Of a stretch of 64,000 bases of DNA, positions 34,140-46,670 are shown one piece after another. The stretch comes from Rhizophagus irregularis (lineage: Eukaryota > Glomeromycota > Glomeromycetes > Glomerales > Glomeraceae): NCBI RefSeq assembly GCF_026210795.1, contig NC_089436.1:1922001-1986000 (forward strand). Reading direction: 5' to 3'. Positions within the stretch are counted from its first letter, which is position 1; every line of letters starts with the position of its first letter. A program made the translations under genes and the position numbers. Below the pieces are notes generated by a model, which worked only from the letters and a program-made list of their open reading frames with translations, was not told the DNA's origin and did no database searches.

Positions 34140-36461
34140 AATTGATCGATGAGTTTCTAATGTAGGAATTTGGGACAAAAATACTTCATAATATTCTTGT
34201 TTAACGAAAAAATCACACTTACGGCACCCAGCTTTCGCAAGTTGCGTACTCGTGATTTCTTCATTAAATAACCTTCGTAATCGATCGCATCCTACTCTAT
34301 TTCTTTGTTCCATTTTGTCGCCAATTTTAAGCACAGACCGTATGAACTGAATAACCCAAGATTTTGCAGTTTTTATATTATTTTTAGGGTCAGTTCTTAA
34401 TTTTTCTCCAAGTTTAAATAGATCATCATAAATTTGGACTAAGGACACCAAATGTAATAAATTAAAAGATTTAGCGGCTATAACAAAATTTTCACATTGT
34501 AATTCTTGCCTTCGCCATTGATCGATTCGATCTTTAGCAGATTTCTCATCAACGATTTTGACTGGGTCATCTTTCAGCATTTCATTCAAGTTATTGGATA
34601 TATCTGATATATCTAATACTTTTAATTCTTCAGAAGCAATTAGTTCACCATTAAACGATAAATCTGCTAACAAAATATCATGAAGTTTCTTTCCCTTTTT
34701 GAATAATAACAATTGGGTAGAATTTAATAATTTGGCTTTATCATCGTCGTCGTCGTCATCATCATCTGAGAAATTACATTTTCGTACAATGGATTTTGAT
34801 AACAACATAGATGTTGATGCTTCTAATTCTTCCAATTCCTCCATTTCTGAAGCTAGTGCTTGTGATTCTGCTGATTCTACTGATTCCTCCACTGCCATTT
34901 CTGAAAGTGCTCGTGATTCTGCCACACTTGATTCTGCTGATTTCGCCAATGTCATTTCTGGAGGTACCTCCGCCGATGAATTCATTTCTGAAGTTGGTAC
35001 TCGTGATTCTATAAATACGATCACTTCTCTAGTTGGCACTTGTGTTGCTAATTTTACTTTAGATGTTATTGATCTTGTTGGTGGTTTTATCGATGTTTCT
35101 ACTTCAGTGGTTGATGCTCGTGCTCTCAATCTTGATGCTGGAACTACTTTGTATTGTGAAGGTGGGTTAGATTCATTAATTTCACTGTTGCCAGATTTAC
35201 CCCTAGTAGAACTTGAATTTGCAGCTTCAGCAGGTTGAAAATTGTTATCCTCATCATCCTTTGCAGTACCTAGAAAATTTAGATATAAATATTATAAGAA
35301 AAATATAATAATCAAGAACAATTTCAGAATTTGATAAATTTAACTTACAGAAGCTACTAATTTTTGCAATCCAATTATCAATATCATCATAATAATTCTT
35401 CATTGTGTTCCAGCTGCGGTACGCAGGTAAGGTTGTACTAGCCCACATTATGTCAGAAATAGAAACATCATTTTTTATGTGATCTTGTCTGCCAAACTTT
35501 TCGATACAGCGCAGATTCAAATTTGACCAAATTTTTGTTTCAGTATCAGAGGTTGAAAGATTATTTATGGATAAATCACTGTTTAACACACGGGCAAGTT
35601 CTGAATAGTTAGGCTTAAGATATAATGACGAGCTGGGAGAGGATTCTAGACATGTGTGTTCGGGTGTTGAATATTGTAACAATTCTTTTAATGATTCATT
35701 CACACTACCAGTTGTACGAGATGTACTAGTTGAACGTGTATTTTCTGGCTATTATTAGAAAATATATAAATAAACAAATAAAATATAAACAAAATTAAGA
35801 TATAAATATTAAAATTCATTCACATATTTACCTGTAAACGAATTACTTCGTATCTACCTTTATATAATTCATATAGCGATTTGTAGCGTTCAAGTTTAGC
35901 CAAATTACCCTAAAAAGTAATGAATTTTGTCCAGAAATGAAATTATTTGTTCTAAAATGAAATGGTTCTGATACCAAGGGAAAAAAGTGGTTCAGAAACG
36001 AAAAGTGGACAAAATTATCCAGAAACGGAAATTCAAGGAAAAAAGGTAGAACAAAAAAAAGTGGACAAAATTGTCCAGAAATGAAAATTCAAGAGAAAAA
36101 GGTAGAACAAAAAAAAGTGGATAAAATTGTCCAGAAACGAAAATTCAAGGGAAAAAAGTGGACTGAAAAAAAAAATTATAAACGAAATCGAAATCATTTA
36201 AAAAAGGGCCTTATGGAATACCTTATTGATGAATGTAAAATCTAAAGATGATTCTTGCAAGTCAAAATAAACGCGTCCTTCATTCTTTTTGAAAGATAAT
36301 CTTACTTTATCTTGGTCGAAATTACATGATTCAATTTTTTTATTAGACTTTGTCCAAATAATTGACAGTGCTAATGAAATTAATTCTTCATCTTCGGGCA
36401 ATAGCTCAACTTTTTTTCCACGAATCTTTAAATTAAGAGCCGAAGAAGGTGTTTTTGACAT
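34107..36461 (-). CDS. Accessory protein of the hAT element, 626 aa, intact
   Basis: Four exons (36461-36222, 35909-35832, 35748-35349, 35269-34107) splice in phase to 1881 bases with no internal stop. The N-terminus includes LLPEDEELISLALSIIWTKS. The middle has NYSELARVLNSDLSINNLS and SWNTMKNYYDDIDNWIAKIS. A Ser/Ala/Glu-rich linker is followed by a run of nine Asp. The C-terminal ~180 residues are helical-looking and basic (CDRLRRLFNEEIT, AGCRKCDFFVKQE). No known domain is recognised. The first intron contains the TGGACAAAATTGTCCA repeats. Its last exon overlaps the transposase 3' end on the other strand. It could be a transposition helper or a captured host gene; intactness beside a broken transposase is notable. 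Confidence 0.65.
35932..36165. repeat. Right-hand GTGGACAAAATTGTCCAG repeats
   Basis: Four or five copies of the inverted-repeat core seen at 31309-31716, in a different unit (AAACGAAAATTCAAGGGAAA spacers), lying in the first intron of the accessory gene. Confidence 0.8.
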
Positions 36462-37924
36462 TGATAATAAATTGTAGAAAAAAGTAAATAGAAAAAGAAG
36501 AATTTAGATACACTGATTGTTTTGATGTTTTGATGCATTATATTATAATAGAGTGAGTAATAATACTAAATTTGATGATTCGATGTAAATATATAGATTG
36601 AGTAATGATTGGTACGACTAATACATGATGAAGTGATACAGTATTTAATTGGTGAATTTGTGGATTTTTTACAGATTTGCGGATAATTGCGGTTTGCAGA
36701 TTTGCGGATATTTAGACTTCTGAAATCTGCAAATCCGCAATATTGCGGATTCGCAATTAATCCGCAATTGCCCAATTACGGCACCATCCTTAAGCACCAA
36801 TCATCGCTGGATCCACGTTAGTAATTATTACACCTGGTTCAATAGAAGTTCGTTTTAGGCATTGTAAAATCCAAAGATATGTCTCTAGGGTTTCGGTTTG
36901 TACAAATGCTTGTGCAATCAGTCATGTTTTATTATCACAGTCTACAATAACAAATAAAGATAATGGCCACTTATAGTGATTTGTAAGTGCTGTATTATTA
37001 TGTAAAACAACATCATTATATTGACTATAAAGCATTTGTTAATCAGAAGTCATCCAGAAAATTCCATTTAAACGAGATGTGAAAGGATCAACTTGAGGTA
37101 CAGTCAACTCTCTTTATAGTCACACATTTGGGACAGTCCATATTTGGTGATTATAAAGAGATGTGACTATATAAAAAATTTCTTATATTTGTATATCATA
37201 ATTCCGGCCAAAAATTAACATAATTTTAGCCAGAATTATACTTAAAACTTTATTGTATCGTAACTTCGCCAATATTAATCGTAGAGAGATGATCTTATCG
37301 CCATTCGATTCGTCTTGATGAGACGGTTCTAATGGTATAAAATACGTCGAAATCCAATCACTAGATTAATTTCCGAAATTAAAAAAATATTAATGGTTTT
37401 TGTGTAATAACTCTGTCAATATTGATTCTAGAAAGACGATCTTACTACCATTCGATTCGTCTTGATGAGACGAATCTAATGGTATAAGATACATCGAAAT
37501 CCAATCACTAGATCAATTTCCGAAATTAAAAAATATTAAATGGTTTTTAAGTAATAACTCCGTCAATATTGATCACAGAGAGATGAGCTTACCACCATTC
37601 GATTCGTCTCGATGAGGCGATTCCAACGAGCTATAAATCATCATTTTACAATCACTAGGTACCGAGATATCTAGCAAAATGTTAAATGGCACAGTAAACG
37701 TAAATCAAGAAATATAATAATGCCGATGTTTAACATTTTGTTGAATAACTCGTCAGCCAGTGATCGGAAAAGGATAAAACTAAAAACTAAAACTAAAAAC
37801 TAACTCTCTCCCGTTCTGCTCACTTGACAATATTTACGAAAAAAATAAAAAATTTTTTCGGAGTTTTTTATTACTTTTTCTTTATAATTTCTTTATTTTA
37901 GATAACTACTACGACACTTTACAA

Positions 37925-39949
37925 ATGGGTAAAGATAACAAAAAGAAAAATAACCAGTCTAACAAAGATACTACATCTAAACGTCCTGCCTCTAGCTCTC
38001 CAACTGGCAACGTTTCTGGTCAAGGTTCCTCTATGTCTGGCCCTTCGAATACTCCACCTTCGACCACCTCTACTAATAAACGTACCAGAGTCAGTGCTGA
38101 AGCTACGTAAATGGATGTTGATAAACCTCTCACGCCTCCTGGCCCTGTTGAGACAACTTCCGCTGAGATACCTTCTCAACCCGATACCTCCTCTCTCGAT
38201 GCTTCGCAACACGCCCCTGCTAACAACAACGATAAAGGCAAAAGCCCTGAAATTACTCCCGTAGTCCTTCCCTGAACGTGCTGCCTCTCCGGACGCGTCC
38301 CAAGCTGCAGTGCAATCTCAACCTACACTTTTCTACGCCTCGGCCGCTCCTAATGACGTCGATGGCTTTTGGACTCACTTCGCTTCGAACCGCGACGCGT
38401 GCGACGCGGTTGATCGACAACTTTCCTTGTTCTCCTCTTATGGTAGTCGTGCCACGTGTAGTGGATCCAACGATTTGAAGAGGATCATCGTCCACTTCCG
38501 GAAAAAGGATGATCTTGACACAGCCACAGCTTCCCCCTATGGAATCTTTGTTTGGCTTGCATTTCCATGCATATGATCCCCAGGCTATTAAGGCTGATGA
38601 ACACGCGCGTACTCCTGGTGGTTACCGATATCCCCCTTTTTCTATCTGACGCTCTCTTGCGTGGTACCTTTTCTCGTTACGGCAATATTACTCGTTGCCA
38701 TACCCGTTTATCTAAACTTTATCGTACTGCATACATTACTTTTGAATCTACTGGTGCTTTACAGAACCTCGACTCTACCTGGGGCGTCCTTTGTGGAGGA
38801 CATTGTTTGCGAATTTGCCCCGCTACTTTCTCTCCTGACCAACGTGCTGAAAGACGCGCTTATGTTGCTTTACTTGCCGGTCTTCCGCGTGGTACTATAG
38901 CGGCCGATCTTGCTGAAATTGCCGATGAAATTTCCGCTAAATCTATCAACGTTCCCTTCTCTAGCGAATTCCTACAATCCCAAACCTTACGCCTATTGCC
39001 ACTTTGCCTCCGAAACGGCTATGGAAAATGCTAAATCTATTTCATGTGCGCCCCTCAAGAAAGTTGGCCTTACCTGGCATTCTCTGGATGAAGTCACTTC
39101 TCTTTGTCATCGATGTGGTCGCCCTAATTGTAACCCTGATCGATGTGGTTCTTCATCTAGACCTAATCGCCATCTCGCCCTTGGCGAATCAATGACAAAC
39201 TACGTGCTTTATATAACAAGCATCTGCCTCCTTCTCATCCTGCTAAACGACATAATCGTTTTGCCCGCCCTGATAACAATAATGATGGACAAAGCCGTAC
39301 CAATGCTTCTCGCCATCGTTCTAAATCCAGACCTAATAACCGACAACAATCTCGTTCTCGTTCTCAACGCCGACCATGGAATCGCGATAATCTCAATAAT
39401 AATAATAATGATCACGTCATCGCATTACCTGATGAAAAGGAACTTGATTATTATATTGATGGCATGGATGTTACGTACCCTGCTCCTCCTACTGTACTTA
39501 CTGATTGGAAATCTATTGGTGCTGCTCTTGAAAAAGTAGTTGCAGAATTAGCCCTTCTTACCACACAATTTGCTACCATGAACAGCCGCATCACTAATTT
39601 GGAATCTGCTATGGCTGCTCGTACTCCTATTCCTGGACCTTTTGTCACTAAACCTCCTTCCTACATCCCTTCCTCTATGCAAGGATGGGATGATACAGTG
39701 AATCGAACTGATAATAATATCCTCGTTGATGTTAATTCTCCCCCTTTGCAATCAACAAGTGGTTTTTCCCCGATTCCTCATTTTGCTCCCATTCCACCTT
39801 CCAACGTCGCTCCTTCCTCCCCTATTGATATGGAACAGCGTCTCTCCTCTCTTTCCGATACTGTTGCCTCTTTGGCTGGCTCGATTAAAGAAGGAATCCA
39901 ACAAAACAACCTCATCTTAGCTCAGCAACAAGGCCAAGCTAATCAATAA
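37925..39949 (+). pseudogene. LINE ORF1, gag-like RNA-binding protein, frameshifted
   Basis: MGKDNKKKNNQSNKDTTSKR opens a Ser/Thr/Pro-rich N-terminus that stops at 38108-38110. Other frames continue with RRM-like segments (LKRIIVHFRKKDD; RVLLVVTDIPLFLSD; RYGNITRC), then a zinc knuckle CHRCGRPNCNPDRC. After more frame changes come an Arg/Ser/Asn-rich stretch and a coiled-coil-like end (VVAELALLTTQFATMNSRIT) reaching the TAA at 39949. ORF1 proteins coat LINE RNA. At least four frame changes. Confidence 0.7.
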
Positions 39950-39998
39950 TTGTTCTCTTTTTCCCCCTTCTTTATTACCGATTTATCAGTGTGTAATA

Positions 39999-42900
39999 AT
40001 GATGGACAACAATAAACATAATTTTTCCCCTCACCCCTCTCCCCTTATTAAATTTGGTCAATTAAATGTTAATGGTTTATGTTCCCCAGTTCGACAACAA
40101 CATTTGCTTAATTTTTTTCTTCACTCTTCTTTTGGTGCTTTATCTATTAATGATACGCGTCTTTCCCCTTCAAATGCTAAATTTATTTTTAAAAATGAAC
40201 ACTCCCAACATCACTTTAAGTCCTATTGGGCTTGTTCATCTTCTTCTTCTCGCCCTCATGATGGTGTTGGTATTTTGTTACGTAATCCCCTTCATAAACA
40301 TGTTCAAACGATTGATCCTTGGAACGGTCGACTTCTTAAATTAGACTTGTTCTTTCATCAAACTAAAATTTCTATTATTTCCATATATTATCCCCCCTCT
40401 GGTTCTGTTCATCAATCTATTTGCAATGATCTTATTGCCAAACTTCTTTCTTGGCTCGATTATGCTCGAGCTAATAATTATTTTGTAGTTATTCTTGGCG
40501 ACTTCAATGTTGATGCAATCGCTCATTCTAATTATTCATCTAATCATTTTAAGCTTCTTCGCTTGCTTTCTTCTCGGTTTTTTACTGATCATCAAAATTT
40601 CACTCCTCTACAAATGGTCCTGATCCCACCTTCTTTCATGATAATGGATCTTCTAGACTGGATTATATTTGGTCTTCACCTGGTTTTCCTGCCCCTGGTC
40701 TTTTTTCGCAAGTGGTTACTTGCCCGGATCTCCTTGATCGTCCTTTTACAGATCACAAAGTTCTTACAACTGTTTTTGACTTCAGTTCTTGCCTGGCTAT
40801 CTTGGCTAAATCTCGTCTTAAACAAAAAAAGGAAATGCGTACTATTTTCTCTTACGCTTCTACTTCAGTTGAACAATGGAATAATTTTACCACTGAAGTA
40901 GATGATTCTCTTGGAGTATATTTAGATAGACAATATCACCCCAATTTTGATTTCTCCTCTCTTTCTCTTGATCGTATGTGGCATGCATTGAAAGCTGCCA
41001 TAATTAGTGCTGCAATTGAAACCTTACCCTTTCAAAAAGTCTCCAATACACACCGACATTCGTACTCTCCGAATTAACTAAACTTATTGCTATTAACAAG
41101 TTTTTAGATCGATTTTTATATCGCCTTACTACTCGTCGTTCTAATCGGCCTACTCAAATTGCGCAAATGACTGCCGCTTTGCCCTCCCATCTTGAAAATC
41201 TTGTATCCTTACTTCCTGATTACTCAGTTCCTATCTATTCTACAACCCCTGCATCTGTATTTAAATCGTTTTTACGATCACAGAAGAATTTAGTTTCTGC
41301 CTTTTTATCTACTAAATTCGCCCAACACCTTACGGACTCAGTGGAATATTATACTGCATTACGTGATGAACACTTTTCGAACTCGCTCAGCACCTTTATC
41401 GATTCTGCCTTATCAGTAGAAAAACGTTCAATTGTTCTTGACCGTGTTTTGGTCATTTTGGACTCAACTCCTACTTTATTAACGGATCCTTCGGATATTA
41501 AACATGCGGCTGTCTCTCATTTTCAATCAATCGTTTCTCCTCCGTTGGTCCACTATTCTTCCATCACTTCATTTCCCGCCCGATGGCAACAAGCTTACAC
41601 TCCTTTTGCAAATGTGTCTGCTTCATTATATGATCCTGTTTTGGCGCCTATTTCCCTACAAGAATGGTCTGCTGTGCTTTCCTCCATGCCTAATAACAAA
41701 GCTTCCGGCCCTTCAAAAATTTCTTATGAGATGATTAAACACTTGTCCGGTGAAGCCTTGGATTTTTCTCTTTTACTTGCCAATACTTGCCTTTCTCGTG
41801 GTGATATTCCTGCTGACTGGCGTGAAGCTGTGGTTTATCCTATTCCTAAACCTCATGAATTTGATGCTCAACTTAAGAACACTCGACCTATTACTCTTCT
41901 GGAAACAGTTCGAAAATGTGTAGTTAAGGTCGTCACGAATCGTCTCTCCAACATTCTTGCTGATAATAAAATTCTCCAAGGTGGTAACTTTGCTGGCTTA
42001 CCTGGTGGTTCTACTGATGTCCCTATCAAAATGCTGGATGCGATTATCCATCAACATAAACATGACTCTACTGATGATCAGGAACTATGGATCGTTTCTC
42101 AAGATATCTCTAAAGCTTTTGATTCTATGGATTTAAATATGCTTAAATTAGCTTTAGATAGGTTACATATCCCTGCACTTTTAGTGCGATTTATTTTAAA
42201 TCTTTTTACACGACGCAATAATAAGATAATTACTTGTCATGGCGATACAGCTGCTTATAGAGTACGTGTTGGTATCGATCAAGGAGAAATCATTTCCCCT
42301 CTTCTTTGGGTTATTTACTTGGATCCCTTACTCACTGTTTTGAATCAAGAAGCACGAGATCCTTTTATTTTAAAATCTTCAGCTCTTTTAAATTACTCCC
42401 CACTTGAATTTGAACAACATTCTTTACCAATTTCACATTTAACGTTTATGGATGATTCTACACTTATTGCTTCCTCAAAATCTGGAATAGAAGACCGTCT
42501 TTCTATTACTGCTGAATTTTATACTTTAAATAATGTTCAAGCCAATTCAGCAAAATATGTTCTTCTTTCATCCTCTTCGCCTTCTTCGGAGATTACTTTT
42601 GAACTTTCACCTTCCCTTTTAATTTTTGATATATCTCTTTCCCTTTCTTCTTTACCTCTTAAAACTTCATTTCGTTTTTTAGGAGTTTGGTTTTCTTTGT
42701 CCGCCTCTTCTGATTTTGTTCTGAAACAAGCGCGCTCCATGGTTAAAGATATGGCTGCTCTCTTGGGACCGAAGAAATTATTAGCACAACATGTGGCCTA
42801 TCTCTATAATGCTGTCCTTCTTCCGCGATTGGAATTTCGTCTTCAAACTACCCTTTTCTCTGAAAGTACTATTCAATCAATAGTGAAGCCTATGTTTTCA

Positions 42901-45380
42901 GTACTTCGAAGAAAAGCTGGTCTTGCTGCGACTACCCCGTTGGCCTTATTATTTCTCAAACTTCCATTTTCGCTTCAGAATGCTTTTTACCGATTCCTTT
43001 CTTCCCATATCGCATCTTGGCAAAAAATTTTCACTCATCCTGATTTTAAAGATTTTGCCCTTTATGCTATTTCCTATCTTCAAGGATATTTGGGTGCCGA
43101 AAGTTGCCCGACTACTATTAACCTAGAACCATGGTCGCAAATTGTTTCTTTACGAACGCATACCTTGTTTAATTCGCTTTTGTTTTCTTCGCGTTTGAAC
43201 ATCACGTGGTCTTTCTCCTTCCGGCCTCTGAGGCGTGATCTACAGCCAGCTTTACCACTCCGTTCTATTCTACCACATTCCATTTTTCAGACAAGTTGGA
43301 AACTTTGGAAAAATCTGAATATATTTGTGCTTGCTCAATTGGTTTCGCCTTGTGGACGTTATCTTATGAATTGGCCTGACCTTCGGTACCTTGGCATCGT
43401 TGGTCGTAAAGGACGGATCCCTAATTGGTTTACTTTTATTAATAATAATTTTCTTTCTTCTTCTTCTTCTACTTTACTTTTATCTTCATATTTTATTAAT
43501 TCTTCTTTTACTTTAGCTTCTCCTTGTTTATTAGATCATACTGTTAAAGATTATTCTTTTTATCCTCAATGGGCTATTACTCTTGACTCTGCTACTCAAA
43601 CTTTATCTGTTGGTCGTGCGCGTATCACTTATAAGTAAACAAAACTCGGCTATTATGTCTCATTGGCTTCCTGTTTCTACTGCGGCGATGAACGATCCTA
43701 TAACCCTTGTCCTGTTGCGCTGTTAACATTCCTGCCTTATCCAAGAAATCTGCCATTAAACAGCGCCGTAACAGCGAAAAGTGTTTTTTCAATGTTACCC
43801 TATCAGAAACTGTGGGCTACCCTACCAGAAATGCCAAAGTTTTCGCGGCTTATCTTCCCATTACTCTATCTACTTCATGGAGTTATGCGACTTCCTTGGC
43901 TTTTGTTCATTTTTCAAACGCTTCTCCCGCTCTTTCTCCTCTTTTTATGGATAGAATCGATAGAATTGAAGACACTATTTTACCACTTTCGGTGCAATCT
44001 TTGTACACAGATGGTTCGTTCCATCCTGCCAATGATTCTTCGCCTTCTTCCATGACTTCTGCTTGGATTGCTCTTGATGATGATGGACTTGTTCTGGAAT
44101 CTTCTTCCATGCATCTCCCTTCTTACTTTCCTTCAGCTTTGCGTTCCGAAATTTCTGCTGTACTTTTAGGATTGAACGCCCTTTCCCGTGATTCATCAAT
44201 CTCTATTCATACTGATTGTAGTCAGTTAATTTCACTGTGGACACGGTTTGTTAATGCTCCTTTCTCACCGAAGTTGCTCCGGAACCTAATCATCTTCTTT
44301 GGCTTTCTATTCGACAACTTATCATGGATTGTAATCTTAATGTCGAATTGATTAAAGTCCCTGCTCATGGCGATGATATCTACAATATACAAGCGGATTC
44401 TTTGGCAAAAGATGCTCATTCGTCTTTACAACCCACTACTCTACTTTCAACATTTTGTTATGCTCCATGCTTGCTTGACTTTTAATTCCTTGCCTATTGA
44501 TGCGAATATTCGACATTTTCTCCGCTCTATTGCAGATGCTCGTGCTCTTTTATCTTTCTGTTCACTAGCACGTTTTACTGCTCTTGGTGCTCCTTCACTT
44601 TTTGATTGGGCTGGTATATATTTTTGCCTTTCACAAATTAAAGGTTTTGCTTCACATAGGAATGGTCGTCCTGAATTTTGGATCTTCCGCATTAAACTTC
44701 TTTTGGATATGTTGCCTACCTTAACTACTCTTCAACAACGTAAACCTTACTTATATTCTCCTGACTGGCTTTGTCCGCAATGTAATTCTGCTCCTGAAGA
44801 TTTGAATCATCTTTGGACTTGCCCTTATATTTTACCGGAATTGAATCCTTGTTTAACGCACCGGTCTGAAGTCATTAAATTTAGAGATTCTTGTTTATCT
44901 TCTTTCCTATCCTTGAAATCTTTGGATAATTCCTTTCGTACCGATTTCTTTGCTTTGGATTGCTGGAACTATGAAGCTCCCTCTTCATCCTGTCTTTGGC
45001 TTACTCGAGGATTATTGCCTGCGCATTTAACGGCATTTTTGAACCAATATTTTCCTCTACATGTTATATACGAAGATTATTTATCCATGCTTAATGACTT
45101 AGTCGAATTATATGGTGAAATTTGGCTGTGTCGGAATGTTCTTTTCCATGCTTGGGAGGAGTCGCAGGGTATTTCGGCTGCTTCCAAATTACGTGGCCCA
45201 TCTACAAATTCTTTCCCTTATACTACTCCACAACATCATAACTCTTCTTTGGCGTCAGTTTCTCAGGATACCTGGATTTCTTGGATATCCTCTTCTATAA
45301 TTCGGGGTGGATCATGGATCTCGCACTTGGATTTTCTGCGCCGCTTAACAGTTCAACCTCTTAGGGTCTCTTTCTGGTAA
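39999..45380 (+). pseudogene. LINE ORF2: APE endonuclease, reverse transcriptase, RNase H, zinc finger
   Basis: Endonuclease motifs: KFGQLNVNGL, VILGDFNVD and, after a frame change near 40612, TDHKV. The reverse transcriptase lies in one 823-codon open frame (41167-43638): ASGPSKISYEMIKHL, SQDISKAFDSM (motif A), GIDQGEIISPLLW (motif B), LTFMDDSTLIA (motif C). RNase H: YTDGSF, RSEISAVL, IHTDCSQL and, after another change near 44280, NIQADSLAKD. The C-terminal finger is CPQCNSAPEDLNHLWTC. Frame changes near 40612, 41045, 43640-43700, 44280 and 44460 make it inactive. Confidence 0.85.
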
Positions 45381-46670
45381 CCGGATTGGATTTTTGGACG
45401 TTGGATAGTTGACTCGCACTGGCGGCTTCGGGTAAAGTTGGGGTATGCGATTCTGTAATAGTTCAGTTTTTCTTTGCTTTAATTTTATTTTAGTTTAGAT
45501 TTCTTTACTTGTATGAGTCGTGAAGCTACTCTTTTTATTTTTTATTAGTTTATTTTCTTATTTTTGTAATATTGTTCGATCATTTTCGAAATTTAAAGTA
45601 TAAATAAAAGATAAAGTCATAAGACTGTTTGCACAGGAAAAGGATAAAACTACCACCATTCGATTCGTCTCAGTGAGACGATTCTAACAAGCTATGATAC
45701 ATCTTTGTACGATTATTAGATGCCAAGTTATTTAATATATTCTTTATATAACTGTGATTATAAACGGTTCTTTTTAATATAAGATTTTTGAGGATAGGTG
45801 TGATAGTGACTATAGATAGATTGTGACTATATAGGATAGATTTTAATAATAAAGTGTTTTGAACATTCAACTGGTGTGACTATATAGTAGAATGTGACTA
45901 TAACGGGAGTGACTATAGAGGGAGTTGACTGTATTACTATAAATGAAGGATCATCTTTTTGCATTATAAATAATTTGTTTAAAAGTGTAGTCCCATCACT
46001 TCCTGAATTACCAAATTCTCTCTTGATTTTTTGGATATAGTTTAATAAATCTTGTGACAACATAAATTGATTAGAAAATTTTGGTTTTAATAATGATTTA
46101 ATAGTAGGTAAATCTATAACACCACATTTAACATACTAGTGTTCAATATCAGACTTAATATCTTCTGAAAGACCATGAAATTGAGGAGCAAATAAAGTAT
46201 TATCAGGCAATAATTCATAATTATGTGTATTGACAAACTTTGTAATCTTTACATAGTTAACATTTAAAGGCTGAGAAAGGTTAATATGCCAAGAGCATTT
46301 TGTTTTCTTTGATCCTTTATTACTAATCATAATTTTATTGTTATCTCTAATTTTACCTGAATGTTCACAATCAATACATCTTAATCTAATACTGCCATCA
46401 TTGTTTTTTTCAACCCTTTTTTTTCTAACAGAAAATCCATTAAACCGTCCAAATTCAATACAATAATGAATAGCTATTTCAAAATTTGGAAAATTCATTC
46501 CTTTAGCTAAGGTAAGACATGACTGAAGGTGTGGAATAGCTTCACCATACTGAATTAAATTAGTACCTTCAATATTAAGTGGAGCTGTATATAAAAATAT
46601 AAAAAATGTAATTAATCTTTGTTATGTGGATTTTAGTAATAAAAGTAAGATACTTACGTAAAGAAGCCAT

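Larger units (their letters stand above)
30723..36792. mobile_element. 6.07-kb hAT element with two genes, TSD AGCACCAA
   Basis: TIRs TAAGGATGGCGCCGAAATTG / inverse of TAAGGATGGTGCCGTAATTG and a perfect 8-bp TSD AGCACCAA (30715-30722; 36793-36800). Both ends carry the 20-bp palindrome-like AATCCGCAATATTGCGGATT (30751-30770 with one change; 36732-36751). Contents: subterminal repeats, a hAT transposase on the plus strand, and an accessory gene on the minus strand, convergent and overlapping by ~33 bases. Inserted in the MULE transposase gene. Confidence 0.92.
37783..45635 (+). mobile_element. 7.85-kb LINE with 17-bp TSD
   Basis: The direct repeat GGAAAAGGATAAAACTA stands at 37766-37782 and 45636-45652, and once only in the sister element at 47.8 kb, giving an empty-site control. 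The element has an ORF1 with RNA-binding features and an ORF2 with endonuclease, reverse transcriptase, RNase H and zinc finger. It is visibly richer in GC and CpG than its surroundings. The 3' end has AATAAAAGATAAAG but no long poly(A). Confidence 0.92.
37101..45931. mobile_element. pogo/Tc1-like element copy 1 (961 bp), split by a LINE
   Basis: TIRs CAGTCAACTCTCTTTATAGT and inverse ...GAGGGAGTTGACTG with TA on each side (37099-37100; 45932-45933). Excluding the LINE and one TSD it is 961 bp, matching the uninterrupted copy at 47118-48077. The interior has three ~147-bp units, each with CATTCGATTCGTCT(T/C)GATGAG, plus a fourth partial unit. No transposase. Inserted in the MULE transposase gene, whose frame continues across it. 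Confidence 0.88.
29072..46670 (-). pseudogene. Mutator-like (MULE) transposase gene, split by two insertions
   Basis: Exon 1 (46670-46658, MASL) and an intron lead to a frame with a zinc-binding N-terminus (CIDCEHSGKI; KCSWHINLSQ) down to ~45934. It resumes at 37100 (PQVDPFTSRLNGIFWM; NDVVLHNNTALTNHY; LFVIVDCDN; ITNVDPAMIGA) and again at 30714 (ELPNTHHIHCIFHIHQN; TQRIEGLNGILH). A phase-2 intron ends at 30226. Downstream are a SWIM finger (WHACTCLLLANSGVICRHYF), a GRP hook (KGRPANKR) and a zinc knuckle (SKCKEIGHNARTC, whose first Cys is Tyr). The DDE residues are in VDCD, NVDPAM and RIEGLN. The frame is continuous across both insertion points. Stops near 46139, 37050 and 36929, plus homopolymer frameshifts near 29930 and 29400-29500, show it is dead. 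Confidence 0.8.

Noticed and set aside
34699-35238. 179-codon plus-strand frame rich in Ser and Asp
   Set aside because: It is antisense to the Ser/Glu/Asp-rich exon 4 of the accessory gene, which has splice-consistent exons and a longer frame.
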